This document shows, in pieces, positions 1 through 14,100 of a stretch of DNA of 64,000 nt. The position numbers and the translations under genes are program-made. This DNA is from Paraspadella gotoi (lineage: Eukaryota > Chaetognatha), in contig CM119266.1 in assembly GCA_051294375.1 (NCBI GenBank), forward strand, positions 26,106,851-26,170,850. The letters run 5' to 3'. Numbering within the stretch: the stretch's first letter is position 1; each line of letters starts with the position of its first letter. Under the pieces are notes generated by a model. The model was not told the DNA's origin. It saw only the letters and a list, made by a program, of their open reading frames with translations, and did no database searches.

Positions 1-1380
1 GGAGTTAATTATATGATTATATAAAAGTAAATTTTTTTATTCTAGAATATAAATTTTTTTTGAAAAGATCAAATCTTCATTACCTATGCTTTAATATTTT
101 AATGCGTTGGTGTTTAATATTAAAAGAAATAATAGTAATATTAATTAAATATATAATGGACAATTGAATTATATATATATATACAGAAGAAGTAATCAAA
201 TTTTGATCGGCCTTAATGAATACAGGGTGAAATTATAAAAACGGTTAGTGAATAAAATGTGTTTTATTCGAATTATTATATAAAATTATGTTATATAATA
301 TATTATATTAATGTATGTGTTATGGTTTGGAAATATGGAAAAAGAAAAATGTCAATACGTAATGTGTGTCTTTTCTTTGTAAAGAAAATCTTTATTAAGG
401 GTAAACTGGCATCATTAATTTGCTATGAATTTTATTGAATTCATTCAACTTATTTATGAACTCTTTCTGTTTTCATTAAATGATTGGTTATAAATAGGTG
501 ATCTATCATACCTTTTAATGTTGTTGGAAGGTAATTTTATATTCTAAAATTTTAAGATAAAATGTGATTTTGGAAGATGGGTGAAAGGTGAAGGTTTAAC
601 TAATAAACAAAAACAATTATATCTTAAAATTTTATTATTTAAACTGTTAAATTAAAATAAGATAGGGCAACTAATTTAGAGTGTTACCTTGTATATACAT
701 AGTTGTTCTGTTACATTAAAACATCTCAATGCTTAACTATGTATGATAAATAACTTTAATATGTTAAGTATGTAAATGAATAATTTTAGTATTAAAATAT
801 ATAATAAATGATAAAATGTTAGAATATCCTAATCCAATATGTGATATATACATAGGATTATACTATGAATTGGTACAACCAATATGACATCATAATTCAC
901 TTTGCGAATTTACTAAACACAAGAGATGCAACCTGTTGTTTCTAAAACTCTCCTTTTCTCAAAGTCGGAATTTGCTGATCTTATACCACCCAGGACATAA
1001 TTAGTTTAAAGTCATTGTTGGGAAAAATTGTGTAAAAATTAACTAATAAGATAATATGACGGATGCTCCAGAAAAGAAGCTCTGTCTGATGAAAAGAGAA
1101 TGAACTTGTTACAGCACTTCTCTAAGATTTTGATATACCAGTCCGTTTTATTCCTTCGTTTTTGAATGCTGCGGATCAGCTAACAGGTAGTTGCCCAGAG
1201 ATGAGGTGCTAGGATGCACCCACTGCTGGGAATGTTTTTGTAACTAGTCATATATAAATCTCATGGTGGGATTGTTCCACTTTCAAGTCTTTTCTCTATG
1301 ACAAGAAAAAGTCATGAATAGGTACTTTGAGGCGGGTAAAAAGGGCCCCTTGGCAAAACTTAAAAATGTAGATATAAGTT
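1..1380. other. AT-rich region, no gene seen
   Basis: This stretch is strongly AT-rich, with many short A and T runs. No open frame longer than about 60 codons has coding character on either strand, and I found no exon bounded by good splice sites that matches a known family. It may be distal intergenic sequence or part of an intron of a gene that starts outside the window. Confidence 0.6.
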
Positions 1381-1383
1381 TGG

Positions 1384-1860
1384 AAAATTCAGAATCTATT
1401 TTGGGGGTGTCTACGACTGAGGCTACCACTGGGCGAGTGTCCAGGGCGGACCAACCCTCTGGGTTGTTATGCCGAATCTAACCTACCCGGTGGTGATGTT
1501 AAAATCGGGCGTCTAGCTAGACGTAAAACTCGACTCAAAATGAAAGGTCCAAATCAACGCTCAAAATGCGTCTCTTATACCTGTGTGTTATATGACCGCA
1601 CAGGTGATTCTCACTGCACTTGTGTTGTGATTTACTGCATTTGCATCTTTATAAAAATCCTCCCAATCAAATTTCTTCTAATGCGCATGATGATAAAGAA
1701 AAAGCGCTCATTTCGTCTTCTGAGGAGATCCTCAGCGGGACAAAGGTTTTAGAGATTACAGATGAATATAAGGATATCCAGTTCCTGAACGCCGGACCCG
1801 TTTCTTACAAAGATAAAAGTGTTACAAGCAGAATCCCCTTCCATTGTTAAGTGGAAGTTA
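1384..1860 (+). mobile_element. Possible retroelement 5' region (degenerate)
   Basis: Sequence composition changes abruptly here, from AT-rich to a block rich in GGGCG, GGACC and ACCCGG words. The block contains a perfect 14-base palindrome (CGTCTAGCTAGACG, 1510-1523) and is followed by short overlapping open frames at 1540-1752 and 1620-1850 that match nothing I recognise. A compositionally distinct GC-richer leader before broken frames is typical of a retroelement 5' end, but I cannot name a family. This is an inference from composition only. Confidence 0.25.
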
Positions 1861-2047
1861 TGGATCGCTGATCCGTCTACTACGCCAGACAAGAATGAAT
1901 GTCTGTTACTAGATTCGTTAGACTTACTGTGCTAAGGCATATTTCTCTTTAAGATGAATGAACAAGGTATAATTTACAGAATTTTCGTGAGAGAAAGGTA
2001 TTCTCCACATTTTCTGGAACGAACAAGATATTATTTACAGAATTTTT

Positions 2048-2314
2048 GTGAGAGAAAGGGATTCTCCACATTTTCTGGTTCTGATTGACAAAGACTTCCT
2101 TTTTGAAGTCATCTGGGAGAACATGATATGGACACTGTTCGCCCAGACTACGTTTAAATTGATTGCTCTGAAGTATTACACACCAGGGATGAATAGACTG
2201 GTTAAGGAAAAGATTAAAACTTGCCATTTCTACCGTATGCAAGGGAAACTTGTTTCGTCATGGTTGGGAGTGACGATAATGAAAATTTTTGTGGGAGGGG
2301 TAGTGAGTGATTAA
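2048..2314 (+). mobile_element. Possible Ty3-type integrase remnant
   Basis: An 88-codon frame contains the string YYTPGMNRLVKEKIKTCHFY. This resembles the zinc-binding N-terminal region of LTR-retrotransposon integrases, where a Y(Y)xPGM block is followed by a basic stretch and a CHxC-type pair. Only a short piece is present; the second Cys position is altered and no integrase catalytic core follows. The preceding 60 bp hold two imperfect copies of a GTGAGAGAAAG(G)xATTCTCCAC block (1988 and 2050). If the assignment is right, this is an old dead copy. Chance resemblance is possible. Confidence 0.35.
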
Positions 2315-4860
2315 TTGGAAAATTAAATTTTCATTTTACTTGAACAATAAGCAACATTTTTTCGTTTTGTTTTCCTAATGTTTTCTCTTTAAGGAATCCC
2401 ACAGTTCCAGGATCCACACTCCTCAAAATGACAGACTGGAACTCGCCGCGAGATAGCGCCTACAGCTCACAGAAGTGTGGGCCACAGGTTTTTGTAAAAG
2501 AGGTATAAAACCTGCGCAGGATTAGAACAATGTACATGTTACGAGTATGTTGACATAGAACTGTCACCTTGTTTGAAACTAACGAATTAAAATTCGTCTC
2601 TCCATTAATACAAATGGAAACTCTGGATACAGGATCCAGCTATGGTATCACATATTTTCAAGTTCTAAAAAGTTATATGCAAGAATATTTTAAATATAAA
2701 TATCTCGTTTCAAAGATGATAATTGTTAATCATGTTTAAAACTAAGTAAAAAAGATTTTTAGATGAGAAATTATACCCACTGCTGATTTAGTTGTGAATG
2801 TATGATAGTGCTCTATGAATGAGTATGATACTGACTGGGTATTATTTTCCTCTTCTAGATTCTATAAATCTAAATTTTAGTATATTATATCTAAGAACAA
2901 TGTTTCTCAATAATAAAAAACCTGTAAAAAAAAAATATTAATATTTTAATTTTATGGATTACTATTTAATGAAATGATAAATATAAAATATTTGTTTTGC
3001 AACTGTTTTTGTGCTTTTCCTGTTATATTCTGCACATCCCTCACGTTGCTTTTCTATATACTCTTCACGCCTTGCACGCTTGTTGTTGTCTTGTTCTTTT
3101 GTAAAAGAAAAGAAAAAGTTTTTAAAATTTTATCATGGAATAAATAAGAAATGCAGTTACTTTTCCAAATTTATTTTGTTATTCATAATGTTAATAACAA
3201 TGTTTAGGAATAATAAATTAAAAAATCAGTTATAGTGATAAAGTAACTGTATTGATGATAATAATTAAATGATGATATTTTTTTTGATGCATTAATATTT
3301 TTTTTTGGAAAGAGGGACAGAATGGAGTGTGACATGTTAAAAAAAATTTGAAAAAATACTTAAATTGCGTTGTACCATAGTGAGAGACTGAACACATCTT
3401 AATACAGGCGGCGCTGACCTCCTGGTGACCAAAAGTCAAAAAGTCAAAAGGTTAGAGAAAAGGTCACATTTAGACGATTGATCAACGTTATTTTATGTGA
3501 CGGCTAAGTAATAATCATGGGAATGCAAAGTTAATTAATTTAATTAATAAGTTTAATTTGTTAGTTGTCTATTCATTTACAGTAAGAATTAAATTGCATT
3601 CCTATCCGTGATGATTCACTCATATTAAAGAACTCTAATCACCGATACGGTTGAAAATGGTGACTTCCGCATTAGAATGTGCGGGACTGATTCGTCACAT
3701 TATGTTTCTTAGCAACGACAGTAAACAGCTAATCAAATATGTCATAATTATTATCAATCACTTATTCTTCTTAAAAGTTTTATTGATAGTATTTTTCGAT
3801 CATTCAATATCAACCACTTATTTTATATTTTATTGATATTGTAATTTGATCAATCAATCTTAATCACTTAATTAATTTTAGCTTCAGGAGCACCACGGAT
3901 ATCAGGCGAACAACAACAGATGATCCGATGTCCAAGTCGAGTGTTCTCTGGCAGCCCATGTCGAGGATCCCATAGTTGGTGTATTGCACACTTGATAAAA
4001 GAAATATTTTATCAGACTTTTTTTGCATCAATATGAGTTTGGATAGATTAGTAGCAAAAGTTTTGATATTAAAATTCGAGTTATTAGCCAGCTATTAATG
4101 AGTCAAATTTCAGAATCAGTTTCTAAGCTAGACAATGGCTTACACACACCTGTCAGAGTTAGTCTGAGGTTGCCGGAAATATTTAAACAATTTTAGCTTT
4201 TTGTTTACATTTTGGTTTATCAAAAATTGGTTTTGATTGATTATTGATACTGTATTTTAATTAGAATTTCTACAGATCTGTTCCTTTTATTCCTTTATGA
4301 CGCGTCTCTTTTTTTAGTGTTTAAAACTATTTAGCACATTTATCCAACTTGTTTTAATCCTAATTATTTAGTGCATTTACCTTTCCTCCTGAGCCACGTG
4401 TATTGTTTAGTATTTGTTTTTGCTCCGTCCTATTTCTTTTCGTTTTCTTTTAATAATTAATAGAAATTTAATTAATTATATTTTAGGAGGGCGGTGTCAG
4501 AATACTCTGGTGCAACCCAAAGAAATCTCGGCCCAGTTTTTAGAAAATGACCACTTTTCTTTCTTTGTAAAATGTAAACAATTGTACTTCGTCGATTCTG
4601 TCGCGAAATCTTTGTATTTTAGCCGTGGCTCCGAAGGAAACGTTTCTCTTAATGTGTTATTTTGTATTTGTTTACCTTATATATATTACAATAGATATTA
4701 CAAACCCCTGTGTTTTTATAGGCCAAGAGAATTCGTCAGAAACTATCTCGTAGCTAGAGTATAGTGACATAGTGATAGTGATGACCATTGACCAATGTTA
4801 AACCGACAATTTTTTTTTAGTTACCGCTGTCGGCGCTGGCAAACGCGTCGTGCAATAACG
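2315..4860. other. AT-rich spacer, no gene seen
   Basis: I see no gene here. Short frames at 3011-3235, 3651-3836 and 4414-4764 are AT-driven and show no family resemblance. One small open segment (about 2394-2490) lies between an AG and a GT and could be an isolated exon, but nothing supports it beyond the absence of stops. Near 4800 the sequence passes into the GA-rich leader of the next gene. Confidence 0.55.
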
Positions 4861-4864
4861 ACAG

Positions 4865-4888
4865 AGGGGTGAGAGAAAGCGAAAGAGA

Positions 4889-4949
<61 letters not shown>

Positions 4950-5005
4950 CGAGTCGACAACAACAACGACGACGACATCTGTGGATTGTTAAGTCAAAAA
5001 GTATC

Positions 5006-5042
<37 letters not shown>

Positions 5043-5155
5043 AAATACCAAATACAAAAAGGCTGCCATTATTTTTTTCTCTCTCTCTTTCATGTCTAGA
5101 AATGGGATTCACTTTTTTTTCTTCGCTTTCTCTCTCTCTCCCCCTCCCCCCTCTT
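4865..5155 (+). repeat. (GA)n and (CT)n simple repeats upstream of gene
   Basis: Long GA tracts at about 4866-4946 and 5012-5038, and CT tracts at about 5079-5150, lie directly before the start codon at 5164. They give spurious Arg-Glu and Ser-Leu frames on the two strands. Their position suggests promoter or 5' untranslated sequence. GA tracts can bind GAGA-type factors in arthropods, but that role is inference. Confidence 0.8.
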
Positions 5156-5163
5156 AGGAAAGT

Positions 5164-8100
5164 ATGGACATGGAGGATGCTGAGAACTCAGAGCAGCTTT
5201 GCCGCGACATCCAACGACAGATCCGCGCGTCGCTGGTGTCGCGCGGTGTTCTCTGCGGCCATTGCGGCAAGAAGAAAAAGCAGAGGAGAACCGCGGTGGG
5301 GAACGAAAATTGGAACTCGGAGAATGCCGCGCCATCGCCGCCGCCGGAAGAGGAGAACAGGGCGTTGGAGATAATGTCAGGGAAGAACGCGGAGCGGATT
5401 GAGAAGAAGAAGAAGACGGAATGGCCGATGGGCGCCACGAGCTTGGAAGGTGATTGAATATTGTATAAGAAATAATCGGTTATCAATCGAATCATCGAAT
5501 CATCGAATGAGCGTCAATCCATCAATAAATTTGTTGCCAGAATTGGAGCGCAACATCGGGGATATTATGATGCAGAGTTTCGAGTTCTCCTCAAGTCCGT
5601 TCGAAGAGAATATGCGAACTGATTGGTCGCCGCATAAGCAACGCGTCTATCGTCGTCGTTGCTTGAAACAGTTCGACTTCTTGGCCGAGAAGTTTCGTCG
5701 ATTTAAAGGTTGCTTAACTACCGGGGTTGGACTATATATACGGACAAAATTTAAAAAAAAACAAAAACCCATTAATGATTTTTGAATGTGAATAAATATT
5801 CAATTATTGCTCTTTCTTAGCTTTTAGCCGATATATTAATTGTTTTGAAATACTTTGATATAATGATTGATGCAGCAAAGGAAAAAAAAAGTTTTTTATA
5901 CTTAATGTTTGATCTTATTCTAAAACATAGCAGATAAAATTATTTATGAAAATACTTATTTGTACGTAGTATGAATAATTGAATATGCTTCTGGCAAGGT
6001 ATACATTGCATTTTTGTCTAAAAGATTTTGAAGCAAGTTGGTAAAGTTATTCTTTCAAACGTTATCATAGAGACGGTCAAAAACGTGAACTCCGATTTCG
6101 GGGAAAAGTTTCCGAATCTTTGGTTCTTTCAAGAATTGATGGAGAAATACCAGACGCGACGACAAAACGAGAGGGTTAGTTAATTTTCTTATTTCGGAGG
6201 CCAATGTCGAAAGAAAATTAATATTTATAATTATTTTCCAAAATTTATTAAAGTTGATGACAAAAACTTTCGCGAGTATCGCGGACACGAACGCCAACTC
6301 GGACGAAGCGACCGAGACCGTCGATATCTCGGCGGAAGAGCCAGGAATCGACTTGTCGGCGCCCGCAGAAGAGTTTCCGGTTGAGAAGTTCCCACTGGCT
6401 TCAGAGGTCACGGCTCCGGAGTTTCCGGCCAACGAGATTCCGCCGGAAACACCTTTAGGCGACCTGACGCAGTTCGACACGGAAGATGAGTTGCGTCGCT
6501 ACTATGAGGAGCAACAAAAATCGCCGGGCGGGTGCGCGAGGAAACCTTGCACCGACCAGCCGAGGAGGAAGGGGAGGAGGAGGAGAAAAGAGTCGCGGGA
6601 AAAGGCAGAAAGAGAATATAAGGAGCAGCAGGGAGAGGAGATACCCGCCGCTGCAGCGCCGCGCGAAGGAGGAGACGCGCAGCAGGAAACGACGACGACG
6701 GACACGGAAACAGAAGTGGAGGCGACGCAGGCGCCGGTCCCTACTGACTTTTCTCCCGAAGAGTATTCGGCGACGCTGACGAGCTTGATCGAAACCAAGC
6801 AAAGTCTCGTGGAGGCGGCAATCGACTTGGCCGCCTTCGATACGCGGAATTTCGGAGTCGGCGATACTTTGGAAGTCGCGGGGGAGAAGTCGGACGAAGC
6901 GACGATGGACAATTCTACGTCCATGACTTGGAATGTGACCGACCGGGCCGAAACTTCCGACGACGGCGTCCTCGCTGAGATCGTCCGTGAGGAAAGCGTT
7001 GAGACGGAGGAAGTAAAGAAGATCGAGGTTGAGGAAGAGGAAAGTGGTGATATGGATCGAGGGGAATACATCGCCAAGATGTCGTCGGAAGATGCCGCTC
7101 CGGAAAACGACGCCGCCGATAACGACGCGGCCGCTGATGACACCGCCACAAATGACTCAGCCGTTAACGACGCCGCCAACTCCGAAACGGAGAGCCGGCG
7201 TGTCGAGATAGAAACCGTTGTCGAGGAAAGGGGGATCGTCGGCCAAGAAATGGGGATCGTCGTGAAAGGAACGGGGATCATCGACGACATAACGGAGATA
7301 GTTGTGAAGGAAATGGGGATCGTAACCCAAACGCCGGAAGAAATCCCGTCCGAAGACGAAAGCGGTCAAACGTCCGAGGTCGAACGAGAGACCAACGAAG
7401 AAGACTCAGTCGAGAGCGAATACGAAACGGGCGACGAGGGTTTGGGCGACCGCGGAGATGACCCCGCCAACGACGAAGGCCTCGGCGACGAGAGTTTCGG
7501 CGCCAAATTGAGAAGATACTTTCCCAACATCAGTTTTATCGACGGAGAGCGGATGATGGGACTCGGGATGAAACCCTTGCCGCTGGACGTCGCCGATCGA
7601 CGGGATTTTGTTTTTCACGAGACAGAGGAGGATGACGCGTTGCGAATCGACATAAAAGATGGCGTCATCATCGTCGAGTCGGAGGGAAAAGAGGACGGCG
7701 GAGAACGTCGCGTGACCGTCAAAAACAGTCCCGACGATAGGTTACGGTGGGAGGTGCCGATGACGGCGAATCCGACACACAACTTTCCGAGAGAAGACGA
7801 GACCATCGATCCGTCGAAGATCGCGTTTAAGACGAGTTTCGCCAGGAAAGACGGAGATGACGACGACGACGACGACGACGACAACGACTTCCTTAAAAAG
7901 ACAAAGACGAGTCTCAGTGATTTGCCGCCGTTGCCGGATTCCGTGACTCAGGAAGAGATCGTCAGTTCCATGTTCAAAGATACGTTGAATCCCGACGACG
8001 TCGCGGAGAGAATCGGGAATTTCTTGATCGTCGAGACCCGAGGCAGCAGCAGCAACAGCGGCGGCTCCTGCGGGAAACACGAGTCCTGCTACGAAAGACC

Positions 8101-11100
8101 GAATAATCAGCGACAGGAAACCTGCATCGACTACGACGCCATTTCGCAGAAACACGCTCAGTCGAGGGATGACTTTCTACAATCGGAGCAGAGAAAAAGG
8201 GCAGAGCTGGAGTGTAAAATCCGCGAAGCTCAGGAAATGAAGAGCGGCGAAGAGAGAGAGTGCGTGACCGAACAGAAATGTTACTGGAAGAACAAGTTCT
8301 GGCCGTTCGCAACGTTTGACTGTCCGGTCAAGTGCCCGGTAGAGGAAAAACCCAAAAAATGTCCGAAGAAATGCCCCGCTCCGACCCCAGTCGAAGAGAG
8401 TTGCGATAAACCCACGCCCGTGTGCGCGATGCCCGCGGAACCGGTTTGTGAAAAACCAAAATCGTTGTGTGAGAAACCAATGTGTAATGCTCCACCGGTT
8501 TGTGAAAAACCAAAACCCGTGAGTGAAAAACCAAAGTGTGGTGCCCCACCGGTTTGTGAGAAACCAAAATCGGTATGTGAAAAGCCAAAGTGTGACGCTC
8601 CACCTGTTTGTGAAAAAGCAAAACCGGTTTGTGAAAAACCGAAATGTGATGCTAAACCAGTGTGTGACAAACCAAAATCAGTATGTGAAAAGCCAAAGTG
8701 TGACACTCCACCGGTTTGTGAGAAACCAAAACCAGTATGTGAAAAACCGAAATGTGATGCAAAACCAGCTTGTGACAAACCAAAACCGGTATGTGAAAAA
8801 CCTAAATGTGAAACTCAACCAGTTTGTGACAAACCAAAACCAGTATGTGAAAAACCAAAGTGCGATACCCCACCAATTGCAAAAGAACCACCATGTAAAA
8901 AATCAGAACCAGTATGTGATAAACCTAAGTGTGATATACCACCAGTTTCCAAAGAACCGGTTTGTGGAAAACCAAAATCTGTATGTTCAAAACCTAAGTG
9001 TGATTTACCACCTGTTTCAAAGGAACCAGTTTGTGATAAACCAAAACCAGTATGTGAAAAACCAAAATGTGATATACCTACAGTTCCGAAAGAACCTGTT
9101 TGTGCAAAACCAAAACCGGTGTGTGATAAGCCTCAGGAACCCGTTTGTGAAAAACCATGTCCTAAACAAGAACCAATTTGTTGCAAATCAGAAGCTACAG
9201 AACCTGTCATATCACAAAAAATTATTATTACACCATGCCCAGGAAAAGAGAAACCTCATTATGAAAAAATATGCTGCAAGAACACTGAGCCTTGTGAAGC
9301 TAAAGGGAGTGAAGACATTTGTCCCAAAAAAGTGCAAACTGTCATAATCACTCCTTGTCCAATTCAGAATTCTTGTTGTTCAGAAGCTGAGCAAGCTGTT
9401 ATAAAACCAAAGCCATGTTGCAACACTCAATCTAATTGCGCCAGTGAAGTTAACCAAATTATAGATCAGAAAACATCCTGCGATCAACAAGACACAAATA
9501 TATATACGCCATGTCCANNNNNNNNNNNNNNNNNNNNNNNNNAGACACAAATATATATACGCCATGTCCATGTGGAGATCCAATACCAAGCTGTAATAAA
9601 CAAAAAAATAATAAACAACCAAAAAAAGAAACAATCATTAAGCCGTGTCCATGTCAAAAGACCGAAAAAAGCTGCGATCAACAAGACACAAATATATATA
9701 CGCCATGTCCATGTGGAGATCCAATACTAAGCTGTAATAAACAAAAAAATATAAACAACCAAAAAAAGAAACAATCATTACACCGTGTCCATGTCAAAAG
9801 ACCGAAAAAAGCTGCGATCTACAAGACACAAATATATATACGCCATGTCCATGTGGAGATCCAATACTAAGCTGTAATAAACAAAAAAATAATAAACACC
9901 AAAAAAGAAACAATCATTACACCGTGTCCATGTCAAAAGACCGAAAAAAGCTGCGATCTACAAGACACAAATATATATACGCCATGTCCATGTGGAGATC
10001 CAATACCAAGCTGTAATAAACAAAAAAATAATAAACAACCAAAAAAAGAAACAATCATTACACCGTGTCCATGTCAAAAGACCGAAAAATCTGCGATAGA
10101 CAAGACACAAATATATACACGCCATGTCCATGTGGAGATTCAATACCATGCTGTAATAAACAAAAAAATAATAACAGCCTAAAAAAGAAACAATAATCTT
10201 TACGCCGTGTCCATGTAAAAGAACTGAAAAAAGCTGCAACAATTCACACAGTCAAAAATCATCAACAATTATTATGACGCCATATCCTTCCAGAGAGCCA
10301 GAATTGACTATAAAACCTACACTTATAGAAGAAACCTCTTGCAATAAAAATTCTGAGAGTCAGGTTTGTCCAAAACTGCTACAGATCAAAAGGCCACAAA
10401 AACGAAGCCTACGACTTGTAAAGAACAGAAAAATATTATTTTTACGCCATGTCCATGCACTGAAATGGAAACAACCAGTAATAATTCAAAATATAAAAAA
10501 GAAGTAAATATTACACCTTGCCCATGCGAAGAACCATTGTTAGATTGTAAGAAGCAGGAACCTATTCCCAGCATCTCTAGCAATAAAAATTCGATTTATC
10601 CGAAATCACTCGCATCTGAGAAGTTAGAAGAAAATAGTAAAAAACTTAAATTTGACCCAAATGAAGCCTGTTGCAAAAATGTAATTTTCCCAGTAAACAA
10701 CAACGATTCGTCAGTCATTAAACCTTCCTCTTCGAAACAGTCATTAGAAGTTATTGTTTGCAACAATCCAGTACAAGGAAGTACAAAAAAGTGTTCCCAA
10801 AATGGCGAACTATGCTCACTAACAATACAAATCGTTAGTCGGGAAGATGATGTCGAGCAATACTCAAAACAGTATTCAGAAATAAAAAACTTTTGTAATA
10901 AGCAGGTATATCAGTGCAACTAAAATCAAATTGTGGAGAATGTGAAGAATATAAAAAAAATGGAGATCCCTGGCAGGATCAAGCACTGAGAAATGTGAAG
11001 TTCCAAAAAAAGAAAAGTGTACAAAAACTTCTGATATCACACCTTTACCCTGCCAACAGAAACATACTTGTGAAAAAGTTAAAGCTGCGCCATCTTCACC

Positions 11101-14100
11101 CTGCCACAGAAACCTCCTTGTGAAAAAGTTAAAGATGCGCCATCTTCACCCTGCCAACAGAAACCTACTTGTGAAAAAGTTAAAGATGAGCCATCTTTGT
11201 GAAGAATGCGAATCATACAAAAAAATTGGAGACCCTTGGACTGATCCAGATGTAATCCAGTGCCCATCAAAAAAGGCAGACTGTAGCACAATAGAGAAAA
11301 GACCCAGAAACCTTACGATAAAGAAAATGACCCACTGACAGAAAATCTTTAACGAAAATAAGTTGATAAGGACTTGCTTAGTATCTTGGAACAATCATCA
11401 AAAGCAAGTTCTGAAAGCTATGCTTTACCGAATATGAATCAACTGTTTACTCCTTGCCCAGAAGAAACGGTATTAATTGGCACAGAATCAGATAATAGTT
11501 GTTCATCACATAAAAATCCAAGGGAAAGAGAATCTTGTGTAGAATCAACTTCTACTGAAGGGCCTGACAAGGAGATTGATGTTGAAAAAGATGAGAGAAC
11601 GCCTCAAAACAATTTTGTCCTGCACATTCAACCACCGCATTCCATGCACCAACTAAAAAAATAATAAACAACCAAAAAAAGAAACAATCATTACGCCGTG
11701 TCCATGTCAAAAGACCGAAAAAAGCTGCGATCAACAAGACACAAAATAATATACGCCATGTCCATGTGGAGATCCAATACAAGCTGTAATAAACAAAAAA
11801 TAATACAACCAAAAAAAGAAACAATCATTACACCGTGTCCATGTCAAAAGACCGAAAAAAGCTGCGATCACAAGACACAAATATATATACGCCATGTCCA
11901 TGTGGAGATCCAATACTAAGCTGTAATAAACAAAAAAATAATAAACAACCAAAAAAAGAAACAATCATTACACCGTGTCCATGTCAAAAGACCGAAAAAA
12001 GCTGCGATCTACAAGACACAAATATATATACGCCATGTCCATGTGGAGATCCAATACCAAGCTGTAATAAACAAAAAAATAATAAACAACCAAAAAAAGA
12101 AACAATCATTACACCGTGTCCATGTCAAAAGACCGAAAAAATCTGCGATAGACAAGACACAAATATATACACGCCATGTCCATGTGGAGATTCAATACCA
12201 TGCTGTAATAAACAAAAAAATAATAAACAGCCTAAAAAAGAAACAATAATCTTTACGCCGTGTCCATGTCAAAAGACTGAAAAAAGCTGCAACAATTCAC
12301 ACAGTCAAAAATCATCAACAATTATTATGACGCCATATCCTTCCAGAGAGCCAGAATTGACTATAAAACCTACACTTATAGAAGAAACCTCTTGCAATAA
12401 AAATTCTGAGAGTCAGGTTTGTCCAAAACCTGCTACAGATCAAAAGGCCACAAAAACGAAGCCTACGACTTGTAAAGAACAGAAAAATATTATTTTTACG
12501 CCATGTCCATGCACTGAAATGGAAACAACCAGTAATAATTCAAAATATAAAAAAGAAGTAAATATTACACCTTGCCCATGCGAAGAACCATTGTTAGATT
12601 GTAAGAAGCAGGAACCTATTCCCAGCATCTCTAGCAATAAAAATTCGATTTATCCGAAATCACTCGCATCTGAGAAGTTAGAAGAAAATAGTAAAAAACT
12701 TAAATTTGACCCAAATGAAGCCTGTTGCAAAAATGTAATTTTCCCAGTAAACAACAACGATTCGTCAGTCATTAAACCTTCCTCTTCGAAACAGTCATTA
12801 GAAGTTATTGTTTGCAACAATCCAGTACAAGGAAGTACAAAAAAGTGTTCCCAAAATGGCGAACTATGCTCACTAACAATACAAATCGTTAGTCGGGAAG
12901 ATGATGTCGAGCAATACTCAAAACAGTATTCAGAAAATAAAAACTTTTGTAATAAGCAGGATATATCAGTGCAACTAAAATCAAATTGTGGAGAATGTGA
13001 AGAATATAAAAAAAATGGAGATCCCTGGCAGGATCCAAGCACTGAGAAATGTGAAGTTCCAAAAAAAGAAAAGTGTACAAAAACTTCTGATATCACACCT
13101 TTACCCTGCCAACAGAAACATACTTGTGAAAAAGTTAAAGCTGCGCCATCTTCACCCTGCCAACAGAAACCTCCTTGTGAAAAAGTTAAAGATGCGCCAT
13201 CTTCACCCTGCCAACAGAAACCTACTTGTGAAAAAGTTAAAGATGAGCCATCTTGTGAAGAATGCGAATCATACAAAAAAATTGGAGACCCTTGGACTGA
13301 TCCAGATGTAATCCAGTGCCCATCAAAAAAGGCAGACTGTAGCAACAATAGAGAAAAGACCCAGAAACCTTACGATAAAGAAAATGACCCACTGACAGAA
13401 AATCTTAACGAAAATAAGTTGATAAGGACTTGCTTAGTATCCTTGGAACAATCATCAAAAGCAAGTTCTGAAAGCTATGCTTTACCGAATATGAATCAAC
13501 TGTTTACTCCTTGCCCAGAAGAAACGGTATTAATTGGCACAGAATCAGATAATAGTTGTTCATCACATAAAAATCCAAGGGAAAGAGAATCTGGTGTAGA
13601 ATCAACTTCTACTGAAGGGCCTGACAAGGAGATTGATGTTGAAAAAGATGAGAGAACGCCTCAAAACAATTTTGAATTAACAGATTATGCAACACTCATA
13701 ACGCCATGTCCTGAAACAGAAAATTGCGTACCATTGGAAAAACCTTCTCCAATGAAAGAGACGCTCCAAGATTGTAGTCATTTTGATGAAACTCAAACAA
13801 ACGAAAGCAATGATCAAAATTCAGAAGAAACTAGTCAATACACAGATAAAGACTCCTTGATTACTCAGTGCGCTTATTCAGGAGAAAATACATCTTCTGA
13901 CAAACCTTTGAAAATCGAAGAGCCGTTGCAAACACTCTCGCCATTTTTGGCTATAGGAGACATTAAAATAACAACACCAGAGTTGACTACCAAACATAAA
14001 ACTATTAAAGAGCCTAGAAAACCAAACACCAGTGCTGGAATTTTAAGTCTCTACTCGGATAATGAGGAAAACATGGAACAGAAGTACGACCTCATTCAAA

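Noticed and set aside
4869-5112. Arg-Glu and Ser-Leu repeat proteins upstream of the giant gene
   Set aside because: They are translations of GA/CT microsatellites.
6502-7290. 262-codon minus-strand frame
   Set aside because: It lies opposite the GC-rich acidic part of the giant gene; Ser-rich antisense of Glu/Asp codons is expected, and the sense frame has splice-supported continuity.
8281-8778. Minus-strand frame rich in GFSQTGG-type repeats
   Set aside because: It is the exact antisense of the VCEKPKC repeat field. The repetition is inherited from the sense strand.
9480-12290. CRISPR array, because of regular repeats
   Set aside because: The repeats are 141-bp coding units without unique spacers, in a eukaryotic gene.
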